From Oikopleura dioica (taxonomy: Eukaryota > Chordata > Appendicularia > Copelata > Oikopleuridae), in assembly GCA_907165135.1 (NCBI GenBank), contig OU015566.1:5378157-5442156 (forward strand): a stretch of DNA of 64,000 nucleotides. Direction: 5' to 3'. The notes under the pieces are model-generated. The model made no database searches, was not told where the DNA came from, and saw nothing but the letters and a program-made list of their open reading frames with translations. Both the position numbers and the translations under genes were made by a program. The first letter of the stretch is position 1; each line of letters begins with the position of its first letter. Shown piece by piece: positions 23,059 to 33,154 of this stretch.

Positions 23059-24800
23059 TTAGAAGATGGAAAAAAGGACGAGAATGACTGTCGAGAGAAT
23101 TAGGGACGGTAATGTTCCTTTGACACTATCTGGTGTTGGGGCAGCGACGCGCACGAGCTGGACAATTTCGAGTTCTTCTTCGATGATTGTTGAGTTTTGA
23201 TGCGATTTGAGAATGACGGAGGAGTTTGTTTCGATTCCGGACTCGGTGAAATTTTTGAAAAAGGGTGGAAGCTCAACATCCGTTTCACTCTTCTCTGACT
23301 CTGTTTCATTAATTGACACGGTCGTTGTTGCAGTTTGAGTTGTTGACGATGTTGTGATGGATGTAGAAACAGTGGTTGTTGTCGTGAAATCCGTTGTGGT
23401 TGTTGTTTGTTCTGTTTCTGAAAGAATTTTTTCCATAAATTTTACCTTTTTCTCGGGGCAGTTTTCTTCGTCATCTCCAAGTGCGCATTCTATTTTTGGG
23501 TTCAAAGATATTCCCTTGAAAGCCTTTTCTAAAGCTTGCATTTTATCAAAGCCAAAAGACCAAGCGATAGCCTCGATAACTCCGGCATAATTTCAACCCT
23601 ATCCTTTCGTCCCATCGCAGAGCCAGGAGATTGGAATGCATCCCGCCCGCCCCAAGCAGGAGTACTCGTTTTCTTCGCAGTAATTTTCTGAACAAAAATA
23701 ATGACGATTCGTTAATTCTAGCGCTGTTCACGTTTAGCCGAGCTTTTGAGTTCTAAGAGTTTCGAATCTATTCATGTCCTTTTTAGCTTTTGTAATTTTA
23801 TATTTCGCATTTCCGAGTTCGCGGATTCCGAGCTCGCTCGTCAAAACAACTCTTTTTCTTAGATCGCAATTAGTGTCAGTAAATCCCTATCGCTTACGAA
23901 AACTGTTACCTTGAGTGGTGGTGTCTGGTGGAGCGCTTGTGGTGGGAGCTGTGGGCCCAGCTGCGTTGGGAAGAGAAGAGTTGCTGGAATTTCCAGTTTT
24001 TGACAGGAGACTTCGTCATCTCCGTGAAAGCAATCCTGTTTTTTTGTTCGAGAAAATTTACCTTGAATGAAAAAGTAAGGGTGTCAACATGCTTTATCAA
24101 AAGTTGGGTTCGATAACCTGTGAAAAAACCTGAGTCAGGGTCCTGAAATAGTTTTGACAAGACCCTGACTCACATTTTCTACACAGGTTATCAAGCCCAG
24201 TTTCTGACTATGCTTAGGGCCGACGAGCAAAAATTCAACCCCAAGAACCCTTTTTGGTAAAGCCTTGAAACTTTGGGACAATATGTATTTGGGCCCAACT
24301 AAAAAAATTGTTATTGAAAATTTTTTGGTCTGACCACGTGATCACGTGTTACTGACCCTCGAAAACGTTATCATACCAAAAAATTTTCAACTACAAATTT
24401 TTAAGATGGGCCAAAATATATATAGTCCCAAAGTTTCGGGCAGTTACCTGAAGGGGTTTGGGGGTTGATTTTTTGCTCGTTGACCCTAACTATGCTGCAT
24501 AGTGATACCCTTTTTCCTATACCGAGAAGATTATAACAAAATTTATGAAATCTTGAATTTTCTATATTTTTTCGGACCAATTCCTTAACACCATCGCAAA
24601 TGTACTCTGTGGGAATGCAATTCTTGCCACTTTGACATCTGTAGAGTCCAAGACCGCACGGCGGCTTATCTAAACACATTTTGTCAAGCTTTTGTTCCAT
24701 ATTCCTTCGCTTCATGATTAGTCCCCCAATTTGTGGAATTGACACTCGAAAAGCCAGCCGCAGCGAAAAAACCTAGCGCTAGAATTTTTTTCTTTCCCAT
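23059..24800 (-). CDS. cell-surface protein with two LDLa modules, Thr/Ser stalk and C-terminal anchor
   Basis: Exons 24744-24800, 24584-24688, 23910-24035, 23604-23687 and 23059-23489. A signal peptide (MGKKKILALGFFAAAGFSS) is followed by two six-Cys LDL-receptor class A modules, each with its last intron just before the calcium-box cysteine: CIPTEYICDGVK joined to DCFHGDDEVSC, and CIPISWLCDGTK joined to ECALGDDEENC. Both joins need GA-AG introns. Then come a Thr-rich stalk with N-glycosylation sites and a hydrophobic end (LILSTVILVLFSIF), fitting a GPI or membrane anchor. Exon 3 needs a one-base frame change after DDEVSC (about 24010) to join the mucin-like frame and exon 4. The start lies 46 bases after the stop of the upstream CUB-MAM gene. 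Ligand unknown. Confidence 0.75.
24079..24510. mobile_element. nested palindromic (MITE-like) element inside an LDLa-gene intron
   Basis: The outer ends are inverted (agggtgtcaacatgc at the left against agggtatcactatgc read backwards at the right). Inside are two hairpins: 24103-24202 (gataacctgtg and gagtcaggg in both senses), and about 24210-24495, centred on cacgtgatcacgtg near 24341. It fills most of the intron 24036-24583. No ORF. Confidence 0.65.
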
Positions 24801-24845
24801 GGCGATTAATTTTTATTGATAAAAAATTACTTGCTTATTTTTAAC

Positions 24846-27594
24846 TTAATTCTGTATAATAAATTCAAATTCTGGTGCTGTCGAGATTTCTAAAAACGAG
24901 GAAAATTGATACTATTTACTCGAATATTCAATTTCCCATGCAAGAAAAACAAAAAATAATCAAAGCGATGAATGCATGTGAACGCTAAAAACACAGTCAT
25001 TAGTAAATCTGAGAATTCGGGAAGCTGATTCAAACTTCCTGCACGTATTCGCGCCGGAAAGATCTGTCATGTAATGGCGACTCCAGCAGTTGACAGATGA
25101 GCCCTGCGCGAGCCGCTAAATCTGCTCCTGATTCTACAAACGGATCTGACTATTTTTCTTCGCGGAAAAATTTTAAATGAATTTAAGTCTACAAAAAACC
25201 TAATTTTTTCTTTAGAAATTCATTAAAAAAAATTTAAAAAAAATCAAATATTTTAGCCGCTTGCGGCTAAAATTATTTTAAAAAAGCCGCAGGCTAAATT
25301 TGCGGCTTTTTCATGTGAAATTTAAGCCGCAAGCGGCTAATTTGTAGGTTTTTGTATTGAAAAAAGCTTTTCTCCACGGAACAAAATTATTGGTGAATTT
25401 CCCAAAACAGGTTAAATCCTTCCGAAAACACGTTACCTTCTCGGAGAATCGGGCATTTCTGAAAGTCCAGATTGAAATCATCTAGCGCGGCTGGAACTGG
25501 ACTATCTCCCCTGTGCTCGCCCTTGATGCGGATCTAAAACAAACATCTTCAAATTTTCTATCTCAATTTTCAAATATTTTTTCAAAGCGATAAAAGCTTA
25601 ATCATCAGCTTCCGAAATTGTAACGTTACATGAACTGGCTCGACCACTCGCGGGAGTGGAACTGAAACAAGCGACCAATTTTCTAATCCTCGATCGAGCT
25701 CGACTTTTTGGGAATAAAGTTCGATGCCGCTGGAATCGATGACTTGAAGGGAGTCGAGGGAGCCTGGGCGGACTTGAAATGTGAAGCAGTTGTCGGTCGC
25801 TGTCGGCCACACGGTGGGAGAGACCAAGGTGAAACTTGTGGAAGAGGTGTTACTTGGAGACAGATCGAGTTCGGCCACAGCGTAGAAGTTTTCTAAAAAT
25901 CGAGTCGCTTATTGAGTCACATCAAAACGTGGAAAGGGTAAAAAGAAGGTTCAAGGATAAAGGTTCTGAGAAAAAATATTAAATTGATTGACGGTTTCTT
26001 AAATATATTTAAATATTTTTTAAATGAAATTTCGATTTTTGGTTTAAAAATAGAGTTAAATTATTGACTCAATACTTATAAGAGGTTTATTTAGCAAAAT
26101 ATCTCAAGCAAATTTTATTTTTCTATCGTCAGGGGGCTCCTTAAGTTTTGGAACCGCAAATACAAAGTTTAGTTGAATCATCAATTTGTTGAAAACCCAG
26201 TCAATCAAGCAACTCTGTTCATTTCGATTTTTTCCCGAAAACATCAATGGCGCGGGTCGTTATTTTGCGGTGGGGAACAAAAAAGTGCTTTGCGGCGGCG
26301 ATTACGACTGTACGTGTACAGCTAGAACTGATGACTCACCTTCTTCTGCGCTGATTCCCATCGAAGTCAAGTCCCACCCGAGACATGTTCCTTGTTCAAA
26401 ATCACAGTTGAAGATTTCTTTTGCCGGTTCTACAGCCATCCAGCGAAGTGCGAAGCCAGATTTTTCCTCGTTTCCGTCTGATCCGAATTCGATCGTGAAT
26501 TGGTTGCTTTTTGAAATGATGGGGAAAATTGGCTTGGATCCGCAGAAGGTGTTTTCTTTTCTTCGTTTGGTTCCTTGGTCGTAAAATGCTAGAAAGGATT
26601 TTAAGGGTGTCTAAAGGAAAAGAAGCGATAAGAAAATAAATGATACCGAGAAAGTCAAAATTGCATCCACTCGGATCGGGCTCCAAATCCATCCATTCCA
26701 TGTCCACCTGAAAAAGTGACGTTTAGGTTTAGCTGCTTTGGTGAACAGTTTTTCACTCGGCGTAATGAACAAATCCGCTACAGCGCGGGTACACTCGAGC
26801 TTGAAATATTACGGCGCCGAAGTGATTCCAAAACACGTGTGAAAAACTCGAAAATTGCGGAAATTTAGCTTCAATTTTTTTCATGTCCAAAAAATTTCCT
26901 TCGTCAAAATGAAGTTGGATCTCTTACCTCGACAATCATCCCTTTCGGCACTTCTACAGTCCATTTACAAGCAGAATTCTTCGGATAATTCGCCAACGGG
27001 AACCCAGGCGAAGCAACAGTACCATAAACGCCGGCATAATTTCCGCCGCAGTTTCCGTAAATTTGCGCTGAAAAGAGAATCGATAGCGAAATATTTGTTT
27101 GGAAGGTCAGCGACTATCACTAGGACGCGCAAAGGGGGCCATTCCAAAGGCGACAAGGGAGTGACTGCGCTGACAAGGGACAACTCATTTCCCTACACTT
27201 ATTGCGCATATCTTCGCCATGTCACAATTTTAAAAGCGGTGTTTCTAGGGCCACTTTGAGGAGTTCTAGAGTGAGATAGAAAAATGCCTTTCACGTAAAA
27301 TGAAATTATTTCGTAAAAAATTTTATTTTAAAAAATCAAATTAATGAATTTTAAAATTAATATTTAAATTTAAAATTGTTTGTTTTTCCGCCAAAAAAAA
27401 TATTTTTTTAAATAATTAATTACGGCGGAGAAAGAAATCCAAATTCTTTTTTGACTTATAAAAATAAATCAATAATCTTATGAAAATCTTATTGCTAGAA
27501 TTTTTTTTCCAAAAATTTATCTCTTCAACTTACGTTTGGTAGAAAGAGCTTCGACGGCATTGAAAAGCGCCCAAAATTTCGTGAAATCTCTCAT
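24846..27594 (-). CDS. secreted or membrane-associated CUB-MAM protein
   Basis: Exons 27534-27594, 26928-27067, 26647-26707, 26340-26588, 25613-25892, 25437-25510 and 24846-24889 give 302 residues. After a weak signal-like start (MRDFTKFWALFNAVEALS) comes a CUB domain (GNCGGNYAGVYGTVASPGFP ... FALRWMAV), then a MAM domain (FNCDFEQGTCLGWDLTS, WSLVSVPLPR, LQFRGDSP, ALDDFNLDFQKC). FRGDSP requires a GA-AG intron between 25612 and 25511. CUB and MAM are extracellular adhesion modules. The last short exon is the least certain; reading on past 25437 would give another short end. Several introns (27068-27533, 26708-26927, 25893-26339) are long and hold nothing recognisable. Confidence 0.75.
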
Positions 27595-28504
27595 CGAGAC
27601 GTTAAATTGTATTCTCAGCTTCTTGACGATCGTAAACTTTCACGATCGAGGCGCGGCGCGTCACTGCGCCCTCGCGCCAACAGCGCCACCAACTTTGTAC
27701 TCTTATGAGATTTATCGGAAAAGTGATGCTTTTAGGGGGATTATTACAACCAAGGTACTCTTTAATTACTGTAGCTTTCACAGAGGAATACTGTGGTTTT
27801 TCGTTATTGTTTTTTGTAAAGAAAAAATATCCAAGATTGTAAAAAAAGCTTGAAAATCGCTAAAAAGCTTAGTATGCTAAAGAAAAAGCTTCTTCAAGTT
27901 GAATTAACATAAAAATATTTTATCTTGAACTTCTAACTCGCTCGATAAAAGAAGAAATAGAACGAGCGATAGCTAAAAAGGTCAACAGAGCAAGTTGAAG
28001 ATATGATAATTTATTCGCGAACGAAATTTTTCGACGACATCGGAAGGAAGCGCCAGTCGCCAAAAGTCGACTTTGAAGTGGTAATCGCCGATTTTGTTCA
28101 TATTGACACGTGCCAGCCCAGAAGCGGGGAGATCGAACCGTTATTTTCAGTATCGTACATTTGGAACTCACCAATGCTATTTATTAGCAAACCTTAAGAT
28201 TTCATTTTATACCTTTTCTGTGCTGATTTCTATTCTTGAGGAGCTTATATTTTCACTACCAGCTGGTTAGGCATATTGCATTTGCACATTGATAAGGACC
28301 GACCCAATATGGTATTCTGTTGATAAAAATCTCGCTTTTTTGGAACTTGTTTACGCAGTATTGATTTCTTGAAGTGAAGCTGTCGGATAGACGAGGTCTG
28401 AGCCGGAAGGAAACTGCGAAAGCAAGCTCAGATGAGCTGCGATTCCCAAAAGAGGCTCAAACGTGGGATGCAAAATCGGCATTTTTATTGCGGCAGAAAA
28501 TTTT
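27595..28504. other. AT-rich spacer between VWA-EGF-CUB and CUB-MAM genes
   Basis: Both neighbours are on the minus strand. A GC-rich patch at about 27640-27690 lies upstream of the CUB-MAM start. Several ORFs here lack ATG starts, splice sites or family resemblance. Nothing else recognised. Confidence 0.45.
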
Positions 28505-30791
28505 CTAATCAAAGGAACTTTTCGAAATGACAGGCTGAAAAGGAATTCATGGTCGATTGCAAAGACAATCACATTCTTCTTTTGGTCGAAGGACCCATTT
28601 GAGTTTCCAGCCAATGTCCTCTGCAATATGATCAGTCTTGAATCGGATTTTGAGTTTGTCCCCGCAGATTTTTCCAACCCAGCCGCCTTCAGCAATACAT
28701 GCATCTCCACACATAACTGCTGCACCTGCAGGTCGAGTTGAAGAGTGATCCATATTCACTGAAATCGTTAAGTTCTAAGTTTTCTCTTGTTTTTACCTTG
28801 ATCCGCGTTCAAGACGTCAAAAATCTCGAGTCGATCATTTTGGCAGTTTGCTGAAGCCTCGATTCCGAAAGGCTTTTCCAACAGAACTTCATAGCAGCTG
28901 CCTTCAGCTCTGACAGTTTCGAACTCGTAAGTGCAGTTGAAATTACTCGGGTAGTCGACTGCGTGTTCTCGCCAAGGGGAGCTTAGCTCGCCCATTGCAT
29001 TGCCGAATTCATTTTCCTAGGAATAACTAGCTCGATATTTTTGTTTCTTCACTTACATGAACTTTGACAACGGAATCTGGGCAAGTCGCAGGATAGCAGT
29101 TTCCGTCTAACTGGAGATGATCATCTGGGCAAAAGCATGTTCCTGTTGCTTCAGCGCATTGATATCCATTGAAGCAATCCACATTCGCGCATCGATCAAA
29201 AACACAGTTCCCAGAACCATCTAGTGAATACTGAGGGAAACATTCACAGGTGCCACCATCGCAGTAAGCATTAGCAGAACACATGACTGGTTCTGGGTCA
29301 AGTGGGACAGATGATCCACCGCTTTTGATTTGCAGAGAGACGATAGCTTTGGACGGTCTGTAGTTGTAAGCGGAGAGGTAGACGAAAGAGTGACCGGAGC
29401 CAACATTGTGGTTGATCCAAGTGTTTAAGTTACTAGAAGTCGCGTTGAACATCTTTTGGTAAGCGGCAGGGCCGGGCTGAGGATTACTTCGATGGTAGAA
29501 GAAGGTAAGAGGACCAGAAGCTTTCACGTCGAAGTTGTCTTTTCCAGTCATTCCAATTTTATAAGTTATTTTTCCAGGCGTACCAGTGCTTCCCCCAATT
29601 TGAGTGTCTCCTCCGTTGTTATTCTCAATATTGCCCGTGCAGATTTTGCTCAAAAGATTCTTTTTGATTGGCTCGAAATCCCCAAATCCATCAAGCATTT
29701 CAACGTGATCAAGGGATGTCGCAATGGCCTCCAATTCATCCTCTCTTGCTCCAGCAACTCCAATAGCAAACGATTGAATGTTTTTCGAATTTGCTTTGAC
29801 TCTATCTGCTGCCGCTTTTGTTGCTGCGAATGAGTTACTGGCACCATCAGTAATTGTGACCATGAATTTCGCGGATTCTGGTCTGTCAGCTCCGAAATCT
29901 AAGAGCGCAGCATCGATTGCATCGGCAGTGTTTGTTCCACCACTTATTTTAGGCATATTTTGAATTTCATTGATGATATTTTTGTTCTGAAGTCATTCAA
30001 TGCGAAGTAGAGCGTTGTATCAGATGCGTAACGCCTAATTGCGATACGAGTTGTATCACTCCCGATATTGACGGATTTAGCGTAGTCTTCAAGAAATTGT
30101 CTTATCAGCTCAAAGTCCGACAAACTGACTGACCCCGACTGATCGACGACGAAGACAATATCAAGAGCTTTCGTCAAGCATTCACTTTCAGTTATCAGAT
30201 CGAGTTCATCAGTAGCATCCTTGAAACCGTCGACAGTGTGATGAGTGATGTTTTCGAAAATCGCACCTTGAGCATCGATGGAGAAAGGAATCGGAAAATA
30301 ATTAAGATCATCCAGGTGCAGAAATAGCGCAAGCATTGAGTAGGTCGGAATAGTCAGCTCATCGTACTCAAGCACGTCCCAGTCGACATTGAACGTAGTC
30401 GAAACAGCGCTTTTCATGCCAGAATTTTTGGTTGAATTGAATTGTTGCTCGTCGATTGGCCATATTTGCTGAACGTATTGATGCTCAATGATACCTAGAT
30501 GATGAATTTTAAAAAGTCGAAAGCAATTGTTAATGACCGAAATTACTCTCTGTGTAAGCATAACGAACAAAAAAGTCACGATCTACGTATTTCGGATCCC
30601 AAGTTGAGATCTCTGCCCAGACTTTTCCATAAGTCGCTCGAGCCACATCTTCACCAGTTGATCCCGGGGTCATTGTAAGATCCTTGACTCCTGAGGAGCA
30701 TTGTTGTGCCCTAACAAGCAACCCAAAAAGAGTCAGAAGGATCTAAATTTTGAAATCAAAAAAAGAAGTTGACGTTCTCTTTTACCTTCAT
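28505..30791 (-). CDS. secreted VWA-EGF-CUB protein (one-base frame break)
   Basis: Exons 30786-30791 (only ATG AAG), 30547-30742, 29057-30494, 28797-29016, 28595-28758 and 28505-28534. The signal peptide is MKILLTLFGLLVRAQQ. After about 150 unassigned residues comes a von Willebrand A domain with a good MIDAS (DIVFVVDQSGSVSLSDF, then GGTNTADAID), two Cys-rich EGF-like units (CSANAYCDGGTCEC, CFNGYQCAEATGTC) and a CUB domain (FNCTYEFETV ... CGDKLKIRF ... GWKLKW). The VWA domain is continuous only if one base is added near 29990; otherwise a stop follows. It could be an assembly indel or a real break. It is probably an extracellular matrix or adhesion protein. Confidence 0.75.
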
Positions 30792-31147
30792 GCAGGTGGA
30801 TTTCCAGTCTTCGAAATCGAGAAAACTCTGAGCATTTCATTCTGCAATTCCATTTATATTGTCGCAACAACTGTTCATAAAAAATTTTCAATTTATATAA
30901 AACCCGGAAACAAGTTACAAAAAGGGAAAGTTGAGTCTCCCTTTACCGGCGAAATTGACAACTATCGCCCAAATTTGTATAAATCTGTAAAACTTGATAT
31001 GCCATTAAATTTGACTTTGTGTGTTCCCACACTCCTATTCTAGGACTAATCCTAGGAAAAAAACAAACTTTCGGCCAAATGAAACGAAGTTATTTTGAAA
31101 TTCGACAAAGAAATATGAGGACAAATTTATTTTCTAGCTCATTTTAT
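30792..31147. other. short spacer, no gene seen
   Basis: It holds the promoter side of the VWA-EGF-CUB gene and the 3' end of the channel gene. No coding exon or repeat recognised. Confidence 0.45.
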
Positions 31148-32667
31148 TTATGAATAATATGACCAGTAACCAACATTAAAGACCAAAAACAGTACAGGAA
31201 TCCAGAGTCTGAATTTTTCATCCAACCACTCTGCATCCGGAACAGGCGGAAGCTCATCGTAGCGAAACTCAGGAAGCTCAGTTTTCTTCCTCGGGGGTTC
31301 TTCGCCGATAATTTCAAATAACCAGTCGTCTGGGTCTTCCTTAATTTTTTCGATGAAAAAAAATTTGAAAGATATTTTTCAACCTGAGATTCTTCTTCTT
31401 GAATAAGCGCGTCATATTTTTTCCTGGCAATTTCGATTTGTTGCTCGCGAAATTTATGATCTCGGATGTACACATTCACTTTTGCGTATTCCACCAAACA
31501 AATAAACGTCAATATCTAGGGCACATTAATCACGGTATTCCTCCTTGATTTCAAACCTGGCAGGCAAAGAACCAAACATCAATCGCTTTGATATAAGAAA
31601 CTTTGGGAAGTGACCCTGAAGTAGCTACTGTATTTACGCCTAAATTAGCGAAAACACCGATGCAAATTCGAGCAGGGGAATTTCTCGGGTCAATCCAGTA
31701 GCTCATGTAGCTGAGAACAACGCCGAGTAGAGTGGGGATGAAAATATTGATGATGTAATAGCCGAGTTGACGAGTGACGACAAATTTTGCTTCGATGCAG
31801 CTTTTGTGGTTTCGGAATGCTCCGTTTTCTATAGTTATATCAATCTAAAGTTTAGATTTTAAACCAGTCCTGAAAGTCCCACTTTCGTAGTTCTTGTCAC
31901 ATTGCCCAAGTAAAATCCCTTTAGGATCAAAAGAAAAGTCCTTCACAAGAGTTATTTTCAGTTTCCCAAAGAAATAACTCTTCAACAAACCCTGAGACCT
32001 TCCGAAAGAACAATTTCATTGAATTGAAAAGGCCCGCCTTCTTTTTTCTCGTCCCACTCAAAGTCGATTTCGCGGTTGGTGACGCTAAAACATTCCAGTT
32101 GCATGTAAATTTCTTGCGTATCCATCTAAGTGAGTTTTTGAAAGAAAGAAAAATAATTTTTTTTCGAAAATTTTTCAAAAACTTTCCGGAAATTTTGTCA
32201 GCGACATAGGGCTGGAGAGAACGAGCGTGATCCTCATACTGTAAACAACCTCTCCTTCTCGACTTATTCGCACGAGCTTATTTTTGAGAGTTATATCATG
32301 GAAGCGAGAGGACTTTTCGTTGTTGAAAAACAAGTCTGGAACCCAAATTTTGTCCAAATATGTTGCATCTGGCGCTATTGGATCTCCCCTCACATTGTGC
32401 CCTAGAACACGGTAGATGTTACGTAATCTTATGAAAAAACTTACGAAGTCGTGGGTCAGTCCATCTCTGTCTCAAGAACATATTTATCCGGTAATCCATC
32501 GTTTTCGCAGAAATTGAGCCGAAAGAATTGACAAAAATATTAACGGCAACTTTGACAGGTTTATTCGTACCATAACCTGGCCGGACTCTCTTATCATAAT
32601 TCACCAAAAGCTTATCGATAACGGAGGCCGAGAAGCAAGAAAAAAGATAAAATAAAAGCGCTCTCAT
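31148..32667 (-). CDS. glycine-receptor-like pentameric ligand-gated anion channel without Cys-loop cysteines
   Basis: Exons 32445-32667, 32187-32401, 31999-32125, 31865-31918, 31557-31828, 31384-31515 and 31148-31339 give 404 residues. Signal peptide [16 protein letters not shown], then a ligand-binding domain close to glycine receptors ([40 protein letters not shown]). The Cys-loop segment reads [19 protein letters not shown]: both conserved cysteines are missing. M1 has [21 protein letters not shown]2 follows [15 protein letters not shown], with the P-A-R entry of anion channels, Leu 9' kept and Phe at 6'. [13 protein letters not shown] leads to M3, a short loop of about 90 residues, and M4 ([15 protein letters not shown]). 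Intron 2 is GA-AG (32186-32126), needed to keep KFPMDTQ in frame. Probably a chloride channel; ligand not readable. Confidence 0.88.
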
Positions 32668-33154
32668 AGTTTCACTGCATACTTCTGAGGAGAATTGCTG
32701 CGAATGAGAAATTAATTGGATAATGATTTTTCTATGTCCGCTCAAATTAATTAGGACCGGTGGTATTGATCCAAAGTGCATAACTATTCTTTCAAGACGG
32801 TCACCTTTCCAAAAAAAAAATTAAATTCTGACAATTGAGGAATCAACAACATTAATGGGGTCAAAACTACCAGCTGCACCGAAAATGACCGTTTTCAATA
32901 AGAACCTACTGTAATCTATAATATTGTGATGAAATTTATTTATACGGAATTTTTATCAATGTTCAACTGAAAAAGTCGACTCAGATTATTTTTACGAAAT
33001 TTATTACAGATCTAATCAATATGGAGGAATCACGTGATGAGCCAAGAATCTTGGCAAGAAGAGCGGCTGTAGCTAAAACATTCATAAGGATCTGACGAGA
33101 TTTTTTTATCTTGAAAATAAATACTACATGTTACATGTATTTCTCACTTACTAT
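32668..33154. other. AT-rich spacer, no gene seen
   Basis: Between the channel start and the 3' end of the tandem kinase gene. No exon, RNA gene or repeat recognised. Confidence 0.45.

Noticed and set aside
26402-26707. Long minus-strand ORF of 101 codons read through
   Set aside because: Its middle is an intron (26589-26646); only its start overlaps a real CUB exon in frame.
27920-28174. 84-codon minus-strand ORF in the spacer
   Set aside because: No real ATG context, no splice pairing, no family resemblance.
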